Positions 50,901 to 60,658 of a stretch of DNA of 64,000 bases are shown here, piece after piece. The stretch's first letter is position 1. The number at the start of each line of letters is the position of its first letter. The DNA comes from Bos javanicus (taxonomy: Eukaryota > Chordata > Mammalia > Artiodactyla > Bovidae). The notes below the pieces were generated by a model, which had not been told where the DNA came from, did not search any database, and was given only the letters and a program-made list of their open reading frames with translations. The stretch covers positions 66,471,689-66,535,688 of the forward strand of contig NC_083881.1 in NCBI RefSeq assembly GCF_032452875.1, written 5' to 3'. The position numbers and the translations under genes are program-made.

Positions 50901-53900
50901 ATGAATCATTTTCTTTCTACTTGTCTTCAACAAATTGCTATGACTCTGCTCCTGAAACGCAGCTTATTCAAGCTCACTGAGGCCTGATTTTTAAAGAACC
51001 GGGTAACTTTACGCCTAATCAAAGACAATGAAAGATACTCAGAATTAAAACGTCAAAGTCTAACCTGGGAATTTTCTACTTAGTAGCACTCAAGTTCCAA
51101 TAATTATGATGTTTTTATTACCAGATTTACAAAGACAAAAAAAGCTAGAGGCCACTCAGTTGCTGAAGGTGAGGGAAATGTGGCTGCAGGGAGTGTTGAG
51201 TCATTCAACTTTAGGGGGGGGCAATCTGATAACCTACAGAAAACCTTCAAATTATGCACAGCCTTCTAATTTCAAGAAATACATCTTGAGGAAATAAATG
51301 TGTAAGTATACAAAAGATACATTTAATTTAATATATTCATTGCAGTACTATTTAGAAGTAAAAAAGTAGAAACTATCTCAATGTCCAAAAACAACTAATG
51401 TATAAAACTGCTAAGTTTATCTAATACATTGTTACAGAATATAATGTTCAAAGTTTATTACATTTTAAAATACAAATGACAAAAAAACCCCACAAAATTC
51501 TGTAAAGCAATTACCCTTCAACTAAAAAAATTTTGAAAAGTTAAATGTGGAAAAAAATATTTTTTAAAAATCACATTACAAAGGAATGTATACTGAGACA
51601 TAGTAATGGATGCTATGGTACATAATACACACTGCACAAATGCACAACATTCATTTATTCACATCCAAACAGATTTCAGAATAACCTCGAGTTGGCCTGT
51701 GTTAAGTTTGGTGAGTGTTTACTTCTGTCATACAGATAAGAGAAGAAACAAAACTGTTAAGAATTCAAAAAGCAGTTCAGAAATCTAAAGCAAGATAATA
51801 AACAGACAGAAATTTGCCTACTTCTGGGGCATTCACGAATACATTCAATAATATTTAGAGCATAAGTAAAATCTTCATGCTTACCTTAAAAGCCAAGATA
51901 ATGCTGATGAACAGAAGAATAATGAGGACCAAACAGGTAGGATTCACTGACATGATATCATCTTTGTAAGGAAAATCAGGAGGCTGCAAAAGAGAAGAGT
52001 CTTATTGGCAAATCTCATTAATTATCAAGCGCAACAATGAGACCAAGCACAATCGAAAATAAATAACTTTTAAAAATAAAAACTAAAATAAAATACTGCC
52101 TTCTTTATAGAGCATTTTTGCTGATGCTACTTCTCAAAGAGCAGAATCTTGTATTAATAGGTATTTACAGCATTAAAAAGAATCAAAACTATTACATACA
52201 GAATGGATAGACAGGTCCTGTTGTATAGCACAGGGGACTATATTCAATATCCTGTGATATTAGAAATAGGAAAATATTCTTTTGTGATATTGGATATAGG
52301 AATTCTTTTCCTATAACGGAAAAGAATATTTAAAAAAGGAATTCTGTATGTGCGTAACTGAGTCACTGTGCTGAATAGCAGATGGGTAGACTGTAAATCA
52401 AGTATACTTCAATAAAAAATTTTTTTAGTAAAAACAATGTATATCTATGTATAACAATTCCTTCACTGTACAGCAGAAATTAACACTGTAAATTACCATT
52501 ATAAATCAACTATACTTACATTAAAAAAAAAAGTCCTACCATCTGACCAAATTGATTCACTACCAGGGCAAAGGAAACCCTTTTAGGAGGACTTAAATCT
52601 GCTACTATATATAGTTCCTGGGAATGACAGGACATCACCATAAACCATGTGCTCAGCACAGATCAACGCTCTCATGGTAATCGGCTTAGACAGCATATGT
52701 GGAAGGCAGCTCCGTGTGTGGTCACCCTTCATCTCTCCCCGTCACCCAATACTGTGTGTTTGCATCCCACTTCAGCAGTAATCTGAGACTTAACAAAGGA
52801 GAAAACTCGTGACTCATGTGGCTGGCCCTCTCCAGGGGGACCCTCACCCACCGGTTTTCAAAGTCCCCTTCCATTCTGGCAAAATACCTAAGAAATAAAA
52901 TCTAAGTCATTCCTTGTGATCAGCTCATCAAAAGGGCCCTTGCCCCTTGGAACCTGAAAGGGCTGTCTGTAGTACTGATCTCAAAGGGTTAATAAGAAAA
53001 TAAATGGATGTTGTTTACAAGACCAACATGAAATCTTACTATTTCCAGAAACATGGGGGGGGGGGGGCCCGGTATGTGTGGGAAACGGGATTAAAGTGGG
53101 TGAGACCTTTTCCACAAAGATCTTTTACACTCTTTACCCCACAAATCTGAACGTGGTTTCTATATCCAGTTAAGACCTATAAAACACATGCACAGCTTAC
53201 TTTATCTGTGTTTTACAAGGCTCCACATGAAAAGAGCAGGCACTGGGACTTCTCTCCATCAGCCTTCTCAGACAAGTCTCCCAGACTCACTGTATCTCAA
53301 CTTGTCAGCAAGAGCCGCAGTATCAGGGCAAGTCTGACGCCCCCTTTCACTGCTGACTGCCGCTTAGGCACTGTGATAACCCGGAGCCCTGGCTCGTTCC
53401 GCCCACACGGATCTTCAAGAAGGACATTCAGAAGATACCTACTTGTATAATTTGGTTTATACTTACACATAAGAAGTAGATAGTGATTCTCTAAACTGAT
53501 ACTAGGATCACCATCAGCGTCACTAACGTTTTTTACAAGTGAGTACAGAGTGACTGCACGACGGGTGCATGACAGGAAGTCTGGGGAGCATCAGGAGTGC
53601 TCTAAATGCCTGCCTTTCTCCTCCTTATAAACCTTACAGAGGTCAGAACTATAGTCACGACTTGCCTCAATGTCCTCTACCTCATGACACACCTTCCCAA
53701 CCCCCTCACGTGGCGGGCTACGCGGCAATCCTATTTCCTCCACAATTCCCAGGTGACGCTAGGAGCTCAGTGCCAGACGATCACTACAGAGTCAAGCCCA
53801 AGTCCTTACAGAGAGTGGTAGTTCTACAACATGCGGGTCACGTGGAAACCCCCTCAGGCAGAAACACTGGGCTGTTATCACAAGAAATAATATGTTAAGT

Positions 53901-55522
53901 TAGCTCATGGGAAAACACCAAAATTTCCTTGACACTACACTCTATGAAAACACAGACCTGTTTTCTAAGAAGCAGAAAGAAGCTATTTCCTACAGCAATG
54001 ACCACCTGATACTCCAGAGGCTTTTCATACGTGGTCCACTGAGCACTAGCCACGTGATCCAGGCAGGCTCCCGAAAGATCAGGAACTCCTGTTGCCACAC
54101 TTCTGGCCTGCCTCCCTCCCCGCCACGTCTCTTTTCCACTGACCTTCTTGACCTGTTACCACATCAAACCCCCAGTCTTGTATCTTCATCCCAGTAAACA
54201 ACCTGCTTCTTCCCCCATGCTCAGACACTACTATTACAACCTCCAAAGACTGAACATTCTCTCCATTTAAAACATTTTTGATTTTGAAGAAATTACATTT
54301 TCATATACATTTTAATTTAAAACACAACAATTTTAAAACGTGAAGGCATGGATGTATTCTAACCTCACACCCTCCATGAGCTTCTTAATAGCAAGCCACC
54401 CATATTCACTCATAAGGTCACAAAGGACATTTAATAGAAAACCAGCCTCAAAAAGAAGCTGGAGGAAGAAAAGGGTTCTACAGTCAAATTCAGTGTGAGA
54501 ACCAGTGTATATCAAGTTTCCCATGTATTTTCCATACACAGCAGAGGCAAAAAGCTACCCTCTGCTGATAACTGAGCAAATTGCATTTTACAAAACTTAG
54601 ACAATTAGTAAGCAGCTTGTAAATTAGGTAGGTACCTCTAATACGGTCATCACCACTGATCTACCTCAAGGGGTTAAGTTTTCTCAAAAAGCATTCTGCT
54701 GCTGCTAAGTCGCTTCAGTCGTGTCCAACTCTGTGCGACCCCACAGATGGCAGCCCACCAGGTTCCCCCATCCCTGGGATTCTCCAGGCAAGAACACTGG
54801 AGTGGGTGAAAAGCATTCTAAGAAATTTAAAAATCTTTATTCGAAAATCTCTAATCTCAGATCCAAGTTAAAAATTCACAAATTATTATGTGTATGTTTA
54901 TCTCTTACTTCCTTTTTATCCCGATCCTGACCAAAGATAGGGATGTCTCTTGGATGTCACGAAGAGACATTGCAATTTTGAAGGTCACATACCAGCTGTC
55001 GTATGTATTCCTGGATGGAGTTTGGATAAACAAGTACGGTGACCGCAACCAAGGTGTTGAGGGCAAAATCAAAGATCTGGTAGCAGAAGAATGGGATGAT
55101 CCAGGCTGCGCGTTGCTGAACAGAAGAGAGAAGAGTGTGTTAGTATGCTTGGTATTACAAAACATTATTTTAATTCAGAGAAATCTTAATATGAAGGGAA
55201 ATGGAGAAGTATAAATACATTAAGGCGGGTCATGATGGCAACTTGATAAACCACACAAAAGCCTCCAGTGAACGATTCTGAGACTATAACATTGGTTTTC
55301 CATGTAACATTAACAAGAGATTTAAACTTCCAAAGATTCCTACAGGCAACTGGGAACAACCATAACTTACTTCTTACAGACGGCAGCACAGATAACACGT
55401 GTAAGAGATGGAGGAAAAGGCCCAGGACCTTGTTTCCAAGCTGCTTACCTTGTATGCGCCGTACGTAGCCATGGCACAGATAAGGATCATGAGAACAGAA
55501 ATCGCGATGGCAATGCACATGT
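26845..55522 (-). CDS. LAPTM4B: LAPTM4B, lysosome-associated transmembrane protein 4B; last five coding exons (5' end outside window)
   Basis: Five spliced exons on the minus strand join in frame to give residues ~71 to 226 of the 226-residue short form, about two thirds of the protein. Recognised by near-identity to remembered human LAPTM4B, for example ending EPPPPYVSA. The product is a four-pass membrane protein of late endosomes/lysosomes. The family is known to bind NEDD4-type ubiquitin ligases through C-terminal PY motifs, to affect EGFR and ceramide trafficking, and to bring the LAT1/4F2hc leucine transporter to lysosomes for mTORC1. The window covers transmembrane segments 2 to 4 (about residues 73-92, 99-125 and 153-175) and the cytosolic tail. 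Introns, in transcript order, are 333 bp, ~3.0 kb, ~4.6 kb and ~20.2 kb. All begin GT and end AG. Exons 1-2 (N-terminus and first transmembrane segment) were not found up to 64000, so that intron is at least 8.5 kb. The differences from human that I see are conservative, and no exon shows a frameshift or stop. Confidence 0.97.
28140..28960. promoter_or_regulatory. GC/CpG-rich patch in the last LAPTM4B intron
   Basis: 28525-28760 has many CG dinucleotides against an AT-rich background. It contains a CTCF-like core on the minus strand (AGAGGGCGC, within about 28724-28740). It could be an enhancer, an insulator or simply an old GC-rich repeat. A 248-codon open frame on the minus strand here has no recognisable domain and is probably a product of composition. 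Confidence 0.35.
28961..30974. other. LAPTM4B intron 6 sequence, no gene seen
   Basis: Unique-looking intronic DNA. No exon-like segment or clear repeat recognised. Confidence 0.5.
30975..31915 (+). mobile_element. BovB LINE fragment with reverse-transcriptase remains
   Basis: Starts 'gagttcaaaaattggcaaag' and 'aaggctgtgtactgttaccc' (BovB RT region), then 'cagatgaaaccacccttaag' and the same 3' segments as the copy at 22088-22645. It ends 'gttggacacaactgagcaac'. The reading frame is broken many times. It is antisense to LAPTM4B. Confidence 0.92.
31916..34117. other. LAPTM4B intron 6 sequence, no gene seen
   Basis: Contains a G-rich tract at 33005-33023 and a few A runs. Nothing else recognised. 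Confidence 0.5.
34126..34407 (+). repeat. Bov-A2 SINE (dimer) with (AGC)n tail
   Basis: Two Bov-A monomers ('ggagaaggcaatgacacccc' and 'ggagaaggaaatggcaaccc') joined by a 'cactttcacttttcactttc' linker, ending in an AGC repeat. The 8-bp duplication cacaatta is at 34118-34125 and 34408-34415. Confidence 0.95.
34443..34675 (-). repeat. Bov-tA SINE
   Basis: Reverse Bov-A body ('caggctcctctgtccatgag') plus a diverged tRNA-like head ('ctggcaggaggattctttac'). Confidence 0.88.
34936..34993. repeat. Perfect inverted repeat: 27-bp arms, 4-nt loop
   Basis: Arm 1 (34936-34962) begins agaactcccatctgg. Arm 2 (34967-34993) is its exact reverse complement and ends ccagatgggagttct. The loop is TAAG. Every base pairs. 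The flanks do not continue the symmetry. Confidence 0.97.
35875..35888 (+). promoter_or_regulatory. Perfect CTCF core motif
   Basis: CCACCAGAGGGCAG fits the CTCF consensus CCASYAGRKGGCRS at all 14 positions. It lies in a locally GC-richer, repeat-free stretch of LAPTM4B intron 6. Confidence 0.6.
36866..37340 (+). repeat. Bov-tA SINE split by a second, reversed Bov-tA
   Basis: The plus-strand element is at 36866-36978 (tRNA-like head, 'tgggaagatcctctggaata') and resumes at about 37201-37340 ('atgagaacccactccagtgc'). Between them lies a complete reverse-strand Bov-tA (about 36979-37200, ending 'ccacctgggaagccc'). Confidence 0.9.
37575..37712 (+). repeat. L1 3' tail
   Basis: 'atgtggcagcttggatggag' through 'gctatgccccaatacaaaag' and 'aaaaagtt' matches a ruminant L1 3'UTR type that also occurs at 45420-45560. 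Confidence 0.65.
37919..37947. repeat. (CA)n microsatellite
   Basis: About 13 CA units. Confidence 0.95.
38225..38290 (+). repeat. CHR-type SINE fragment
   Basis: 'ggttcaatccctggttgggg' followed by 'aactaagatcccacaagcca'. Confidence 0.75.
39212..39505 (+). repeat. CHR-2-type SINE
   Basis: 'ttctggtggctcagtggtaa', B box 'gggttcgatccttgatc' and body through 'gatgaccccgcacagccaaa'. Confidence 0.9.
40205..40345 (+). repeat. L1 3'UTR fragment
   Basis: 'gcacagggaactctgctcag' and 'tcacctaataacctacatgg' match an L1 3'UTR, followed by an AT-rich simple run. Confidence 0.7.
40560..41000. other. GC-richer patch with a MIR fragment in LAPTM4B intron 6
   Basis: CpG-containing sequence. A forward MIR core occupies about 40722-40830 ('gcctcggtttcctctttgct', 'taaagcactcggcccagagc'). 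No exon seen. Confidence 0.45.
41612..41717 (-). repeat. Bov-A SINE fragment
   Basis: 'gtgctcagtcctgtctgact' through 'ggcaagaatgctagagtg', reversed Bov-A body. Confidence 0.87.
42112..42236 (+). repeat. Bov-A SINE fragment
   Basis: 'ggaggaggtaacagcaaccc' through 'gaagagtcagacatgacct', forward Bov-A body. Confidence 0.85.
43120..43173 (-). repeat. Very short Bov-A insertion with 11-bp target-site duplication
   Basis: Only 54 bp of the SINE 3' end is present. The duplication ggtaatgtact is exact at 43109-43119 and 43174-43184. Confidence 0.93.
43985..44004. repeat. (CA)n microsatellite
   Basis: About 10 CA units, followed within 50 bp by an ATTT repeat. Confidence 0.9.
44465..44735 (-). repeat. 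Bov-A2 SINE dimer
   Basis: Two reversed Bov-A monomers separated by 'gtgaaagtgaaaagtgaaag'. It begins in (GCT)n, the reversed AGC tail. A TTTnTGAGTGC-like flank is duplicated at both ends. Confidence 0.92.
45008..45095. repeat. TG/TA simple repeat
   Basis: Alternating purine-pyrimidine run of TG, TA and ACATA units. Confidence 0.85.
45420..45560 (+). repeat. L1 3' tail
   Basis: 'tgtggcagactggatgggag' through 'tacactccaatataaaatta', the same family as 37575-37712. Confidence 0.65.
45895..46160 (+). repeat. BovB LINE 3' end
   Basis: 'gatgctgaagctgaaactcc', 'gatggcatcaccgactcgat' and 'cgggagttggtgatggacag', ending 'gagcaactgaactaaactgg', in BovB 3' order. Confidence 0.92.
46717..46758 (+). 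pseudogene. tRNA-Lys-like 5' half
   Basis: 'agctggctaactcagttggt' then 'acagcctaagactttaaaa' resembles the 5' half of tRNA-Lys (A-box region, anticodon arm with a TTT-like anticodon). No T arm or acceptor 3' strand follows. It may be a truncated tRNA pseudogene or a chance likeness. Confidence 0.4.
47144..47239 (-). CDS. LAPTM4B: LAPTM4B coding exon 6
   Basis: 96 bp, 32 codons, phase 0. The acceptor is cttatttgcag and the donor gtaggtctg. It reads GYLISCVWNCYRYINGRNSS through VTSNDTT, identical to the human sequence as I remember it. It covers the end of transmembrane segment 4 and the start of the cytosolic tail. If the donor were ignored, the frame would stay open for about 36 intronic codons (stop near 47033). 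I treat that as chance, not as an isoform. Confidence 0.97.
47930..48570 (+). repeat. L1 3'-end fragment
   Basis: 'ggagcctcctacattgctgt', 'tacccaagagaaatgaagac' and 'gaatattattcagcaagaga' follow the L1 ORF2 C-terminus and 3'UTR order. A TA run at 48510-48540 lies inside. Confidence 0.8.
48832..49097. repeat. Tandem duplication, two ~133-bp units
   Basis: Unit 1 starts 'ggtatttttcttgaacgttg' at 48832 and unit 2 'ggtatttttcttgaacattg' at 48965. I count about four differences along the length, mostly transitions. No SINE or LINE motif is visible in the unit. Confidence 0.95.
49430..49748 (+). repeat. CHR-2-type SINE
   Basis: 'gtgcagtggatacgaatctg', 'aggtttgatccctggtccag' and body through 'agacccggcgcagccaaaag'. 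Confidence 0.88.
49749..51884. other. LAPTM4B intron 5 sequence with a MIR fragment
   Basis: A reverse MIR core lies at about 50280-50450 ('ggaagaaaccgaggctctgg') and an L1 3' tail scrap at about 51490-51530 ('attctgtaaagcaattaccc'). No gene seen. Confidence 0.55.
51885..51983 (-). CDS. LAPTM4B: LAPTM4B coding exon 5
   Basis: 99 bp, 33 codons, phase 0. A good acceptor (tcttttgcag) and donor (gtaagcat) flank it. It reads PPDFPYKDDIMSVNPTCLVL through ISIILAFK: the end of the lumenal loop and most of transmembrane segment 4. Substitutions relative to human are Asn to Asp, Arg to Lys, Val to Ile and Thr to Ala. Confidence 0.96.
52195..52540 (+). repeat. Two L1 3' tails in series, with an imperfect palindrome
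   Basis: 'ctgttgtatagcacagggga' ... 'agtatacttcaataaaaaat', then 'cactgtacagcagaaattaa' ... 'caactatacttacattaaaa': two L1 3' ends head to tail. Between them AAATATTCTTTT (52272-52283) and AAAAGAATATTT (52320-52331) form an inverted repeat. Confidence 0.7.
53055..53067 (+). repeat. G13 homopolymer
   Basis: An uninterrupted run of G in LAPTM4B intron 4, prone to length error in assemblies. Confidence 0.9.
54698..54808 (-). repeat. Bov-A SINE fragment with target-site duplication
   Basis: Reversed Bov-A body starting in the (GCT)n tail. aaaagcattct is duplicated at 54687-54697 and 54809-54819. It lies about 170 bp downstream (transcript sense) of LAPTM4B exon 4. Confidence 0.92.
54993..55115 (-). 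CDS. LAPTM4B: LAPTM4B coding exon 4
   Basis: 123 bp, 41 codons, phase 0 at both ends. The acceptor is ...tgttcag and the donor gtatgtg. It reads QRAAWIIPFFCYQIFDFALN through SIQEYIRQL, which is transmembrane segment 3 and the start of the following lumenal loop. Differences from human are Met to Thr, and Ile to Val at two positions. The 333-bp intron before it is much shorter than the gene's other introns. Confidence 0.96.
55449..55522 (-). CDS. LAPTM4B: LAPTM4B coding exon 3
   Basis: 74 bp. The acceptor (tttgacag) lies just right of 55522 and the donor (gtaagc) just left of 55449. The exon starts with the last two bases of an Asn codon, then reads MCIAIAIS through ATYGAYK, 24 full codons. 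This is most of transmembrane segment 2. One position differs from the human sequence I remember (Val for Leu after AIAIS), which is conservative. Confidence 0.95.
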
Positions 55523-56019
55523 CTGTCAAAAGTTTTTTAAGAAAGAAAGAAAATCAGTTGTAGCTCCACTGTTTTAACATTTTTTAGTCATTCTTCAAAG
55601 GCATTTTGTTTATAAACCAATTACAGACAAGAACTTTATACTAAGTACATCACCAGCATTCCTTTGGAATTTAACAAGATGATAACGGAAGCAAAGTGCC
55701 TGAAAGATGTCCTCCTTAAATCGTGTTTATACGTCTATATAAAATATGTGTCGGTCGCTCAGTGGTGTTTGACTCTATTTATAGATATATTAAATCTATT
55801 TAACATATTTAATAGATATTATATATATATTTAACAGATATTAAATATATCTACATCTGTATTAAATATATATATATAAACATATCTGTATATATTAAAC
55901 AGCTTGGTCTTCTGGTGCACTGAATTATATACCTAAAAACGGAGGTATTCTTTTAACAAATAGGTATCTAACTTGTATTTTACAATCTCATGTGTCTCGG
56001 ACCCCTATTAAAACTTCAC
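55523..56019. other. LAPTM4B intron 2 sequence with a TA/ATATTAA simple repeat
   Basis: About 55780-55900 is an AT-only simple repeat. Nothing else recognised. Confidence 0.6.
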
Positions 56020-56430
56020 ACAGGCTTCCTATCTCACTCAAAAACCTCAATTTCTTGTCAAGGCCTGTATGTCTGTGTTCAGTCTAGAACCTGCCGGCCT
56101 CTCTCATCTCCTCCCACGTTTTCTTCTGCTTACCCTAATCCAGCCGTATCACCGAGTTCACTGAACACAGCAGAATCACCCCATTTCAGGGCCTCACACT
56201 GGCCCTGTAATGTGTCGTATTTTCACACGATCAGCTTTTGCCTTTACAATCACTCAGGTCTTGGCGCAACACCTCCAGGAGATCTTCCCTGGTCATCCTG
56301 GCTAACGGGGCCTCCCAGTCATGCCCACACGACTGCTGTATTTTCTTGACAGAACACATCACTACCGTCTTACTTATATTTGGTGCTTATGGACTGTCTC
56401 TCTTCCTCTGCTAGAGGAACCTTCCTGACA
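56020..56430 (+). repeat. L2 LINE 3' fragment
   Basis: 'ggcttcctatctcactcaaa', 'tttgcctttacaatcactca' and 'agatcttccctggtcatcct' are L2 3' motifs in order. Confidence 0.6.
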
Positions 56431-56939
56431 AAAATGAGTCTCTATGTCTCGTTCCCTACTGCATGGAGAAGGTGGCATGCCACACGTGGGCACTGAGCCC
56501 TTGAACTGCAGTCAATCTAAAATAAGATGTGTTCTAAGACTGACATGTCCTCCAGATTTCAAGGCCTTAGTATACAAAAAATTAAACTATCTCGTTGATC
56601 ATTTTTATCCTGATGACAAGGTGAAGTACTATTAGGGATATACTGAGTTACATATATTATTAAAGGCAATCACCTATTTGAGTTACCTTTTTAAATGAGG
56701 CTACTAAGAAATTTAAAATGACTTATGTACTTGCACTGTATTTCTGCTGAAGAGTGCAGCTCTAAAGCCTATATCCCAGTAGGCACAAACTGAAGACTTG
56801 ACTCAAGAGGTCGTGTCACTGTATTTTTAAGAGATTCTGATAAGAAGCACAATAAGGCTGGGTTTCTGAAGATAACATGTAGGGTTATCATCAGGCTAAG
56901 AGAATACAAAAAACCCTTGCAGTAAAGTTATCTGCACAG

Positions 56940-57130
56940 TGCTGTCAGTTTCCAAGGCATTTTCACAGCTATCTCACTGAGTCTTCCTACCTCTAAGGTA
57001 GAGGTTACTGTGCCCAATGAAGAGATTATGAAACCAGGGCTCAGAGGTTATGTAACTTGCTGAGATGGCATCTGCATCAAAAGGCTAAACTATGACTAAT
57101 CCTGCTCTTATGATTTCAAATCTCTGACTC
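56940..57130 (-). repeat. MIR SINE
   Basis: 'tatctcactgagtcttccta', 'atgaaaccagggctcagagg' and 'ttatgtaacttgctgag', reversed MIR. Confidence 0.7.
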
Positions 57131-57352
57131 TACTATTCTATGCTGTTTCTCCTTAAGCTTTTAAATACTAACCAAATGAACCAATTTAGGCTGCCACTTC
57201 CTACAGGTATTTCTCCAAAGCAAAGCATTCCAGTTTTAGAACCACCTGCTCTATATCCTCAGCTTCAGCGATGAGAGGATATTTCAAGCAGGAGGTTTAC
57301 AAACAGAAGTACAAGGTCAAAGTACTTTCTGTGAGAGAATACAGATAAATCG

Positions 57353-57482
57353 GGACTTCCCTGGCAGTCCAGTGGTTAAGATTCTGCACTTCCAACGCAG
57401 CGAGGGGCAGGTTCATTCCCTCATTAGGGAACTAGATCCCACATGCACCAGGGCCCAACCAAAAAAAGTAAAAACAAAAAAA
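57353..57482 (+). repeat. CHR-type SINE
   Basis: 'gggacttccctggcagtcca', 'aggttcattccctcattagg' and 'gaactagatcccacatgc'. Confidence 0.87.
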
Positions 57483-57489
57483 GATATAT

Positions 57490-57701
57490 AGGGTTTCCCT
57501 GGTGGCTCACATGGTAAAGAATCTGTCTACAATGCGGAGACCTGGGTTCGATCCCTGGATTGGGAAGATCCCTTGGAGAAGAGAATCGCAACCCACACCA
57601 GGATTCTTGCCTGGAGAATTCCATGGACAGAGGAGCCTGGTGGGCTACAGTCCATGGGGTCGCAAAGAGTCAGGCACGACTGAGTGACTAACACAGACAC
57701 A
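57490..57701 (+). repeat. Bov-tA SINE
   Basis: 'gggtttccctggtggctcac', B box 'gggttcgatccctggattgg', Bov-A body to 'gactgagtgactaacac'. agatata occurs on both sides. Confidence 0.93.
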
Positions 57702-57799
57702 GATATAATGCAATAAATTAATAATAAAGCTGATGATTTTATTCATGGAGTAAAAATTTGATTTCCAAAAAAAAATTTTTGTAAGAGAATCAAAAGATG

Positions 57800-58085
57800 A
57801 TGGGACTTCCCTTGAGGTCCAGTGGTTAAGAATCCGCCTGCCAATGCAGGAAACAGGTTCAATCCCTAGTCCCAGAAGATTCCATAAGCCATGGAGCAAC
57901 TAAGCCCCTGCACCACAACCACTGAGCCCACGTGCCCTAGACCCCATATCCTGCAACAAGGGAAGCCACCACAGTGAGAAGCCCACACACCACAACCAGA
58001 GCGTGGCCTCGCACTGCGCAAGGAGAAAAAGCCTGCAGGCAGCCCGAAGACCCAGCACAGCCAAAGAAATAAATTAATTAATGTT
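57800..58085 (+). repeat. CHR-2-type SINE
   Basis: 'gggacttcccttgaggtcca' head through 'gaagacccagcacagccaaa'. The tail is AAATAAATTAATT. Confidence 0.9.
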
Positions 58086-59793
58086 TTAAAAACAGATGAT
58101 GAATACTGGTCAGTACCTAAAGAGTATGATTTCTGTTAGGATACACGTATTTACTTTATAACTTTAATGCTAAATGACATCACCTTCCCCTGTTACGTGG
58201 GAAGAGGTACCAACAGGGCATTTCATGTAAGCCTCCTAGTCTTCTCGCCAGGCCAAGTAACCTGGCCAAGACTGCCCAGCTACCAGGTGGTGGATGAGAT
58301 ACTCTAGCCAAGAAAGTCTACCTCCAGAAGCAACGCTCTTCGTGCTACCCAGCTGGGAAGGAGATAGAGCAAGTGCAGTGGTGGAGGTCAGGCCTGCGAA
58401 TCCAGAGCCTCCCTAAGAGGAGCTGGACATCCTTTATTACATGCAAAGCGTGTGAGAACCTGTGGCAATCTCTGAAACTTGAACTCGGGCAGAAGTTCAC
58501 TATCTTCTTGTTTGCCTTACTTTAACAGTTTTTAAATTCTGTACAAGTATCTTCTATAATGAGAAAAATTAATTTTATAAAAGCCAACCCATTGTGGGAT
58601 ACTCTTTGACTCCCTCATACATCTTAAAAAAAACAGATAAACAAACTCAAGGCTTTATTAAAAAAATAATATCAATGACCTTTATATTAACATAATTTAT
58701 ATAAGGTTATAATAGGTTATAATACAATTTATATAAGTTATCTCTATGTTAACATTAGACATATCAATGTTAATATACAAAAATTAAAATCTTGAATATT
58801 TTTATGTCCTATTCTGTCTAAAAATAAAACCACTCCAGGACTAAATCTCACATAATCATTAAAAATTTTTTTAATTTCCATCTTTCTCAAAAATATAAAA
58901 CTCAGGAGAAATTTAAAAGGCATAAATAAAATTAAAGTCATACAGTATCCTATCACCACTCACAATGAGAAAACAGAAAAATGTTAATTTGAGGTAAGGA
59001 AATTTTCAAAATTCTATTCCTATAAAAGTAACTATACTAACCACACTGAACAGAATGAATAAATCCCAAGCATATGACACAGCTTAGGTAGGATCAAGGT
59101 CTAAGTCAAATAAAAACGCAGAGCAGATAAGATAAAACAGGCAAATAAATCTTGTATCTCCTAGCAATCTAGAGGAGAAGTCAACGCCTCTGAAATAAGG
59201 TGTAGCATACCGTGGCAAACACCAGAGTTACTCTGAAGAATTAAAATTCATAAATATGTCGACAGGCAAATGAGGAACTGGTTCTAATAACAGGGATTTT
59301 TACAACCAGTAACCTACTGGTCAGTGGCAGAAATGCCCTTTACTCATTCTGTGCACAGCACACCCGCCGGGCAGATCACACTGCCCTCAGCTGCTTCCTA
59401 CATTAAATTCCTGGCTTAATGATGCCATGCTCATTTGAAAGGGTTCAGAAGAAAAGCTACACCACAGGCCACAAAAGGCATAATTAGAAAACATTTCCTG
59501 ATACTTAGCCAATTACTCAAACAGAAAAGGAGTTTCCGGAAATGCCTTTGTTAAAGTTAACCTAGTTCTCATTCTACTCTCCCTTTGGATTTCTCCCTTT
59601 GCCTTTCTTGGATTTGTTTTCTTTCCATAAAACTGGTAGCTAAGTAGATGACTACCTGATTTACACTTGTATTCTTACCTGCAGTCTTAGGGCTCACTTT
59701 TCTCTAATTTTTGGCCACATTTCTGGCTTCTGAAAACAATATTTGAGGTATATTTTCACAATTAAGTCTAGAAGAGAACTCTTTTCAGATGCC

Positions 59794-59795
<2 letters not shown>
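58086..59795. other. LAPTM4B intron 2 sequence, no gene seen
   Basis: A diverged MIR-like piece may lie at about 58200-58330. The rest is AT-rich unique sequence. Confidence 0.5.

Positions 59796-59826
<31 letters not shown>
59796..59826. repeat. (CA)n microsatellite
   Basis: About 15 CA units, the longest dinucleotide run in the window. Confidence 0.95.
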
Positions 59827-59829
<3 letters not shown>

Positions 59830-60658
59830 GTCCTCATCCAGTTCTCTGCCCCCAGCAGGCAGACTCATATGGGCCATCATCAACAGGCCTGCATTACCCT
59901 TTGGCATCAGTTGAGTTCAGCCGAGGAACCCGGACAAGGGATTGGAGAGAATAAGAGGCTGCCCCTTGCTGTGAGGCGGCCTCGGGTTGGCTCTGACCCA
60001 AAGATAGCTCTGTGCTCCCTAGAAAGAGGTCAAGGCTCCTTCATATCTAGGGACAGTTAACAGCTGGCCTTGATCAAGCAAATGACATCACCACCCCTAG
60101 TGGTCTTCTTAGACCTGTATCTCTGTAAAAAGATCTTGAAAATAAATATTCACTGAATTACCTTTTTAAAAAAATAAGACCGCTGTCAAGACGTAGAATA
60201 TACAATCTTTTGAGCCATGTGATTTAAAGGATTAGAAAGATGAAAAGGGTGGAAGGGTGGGAAGGTAGATGAATGAAAATAAAGGGCAACAATCGTTCCT
60301 ATGGCTCCACTTCCTCTGCTGTTGCATCTGTACGTCTATTTCCTCAAAACATTGGGATGTCACGCACTAGTGGACTCACTGTCCAGCTGGTTTGGGGGTT
60401 TGTTAATAGCAGAAAGGCAGCCTTGGCCTTTTCCAAAGTAGTGCCAAGAGCCACAGGGAAGGCCCCAGCCGATCATTCTGTTTTTCTATGTCTTAGTTTT
60501 TATTATCAAAACTTTCAAACATACACATTACTATGTAAGTATACAGACAGCAGTATAAAGAACCCTCAGCACCTGTTTGGTTTGGATTGTCTCATCTCTC
60601 AACACTGCACGTCTGTCCAGTCTGCCACTGGGAAAAATGTGGATTGCTTCCAGTTTTT

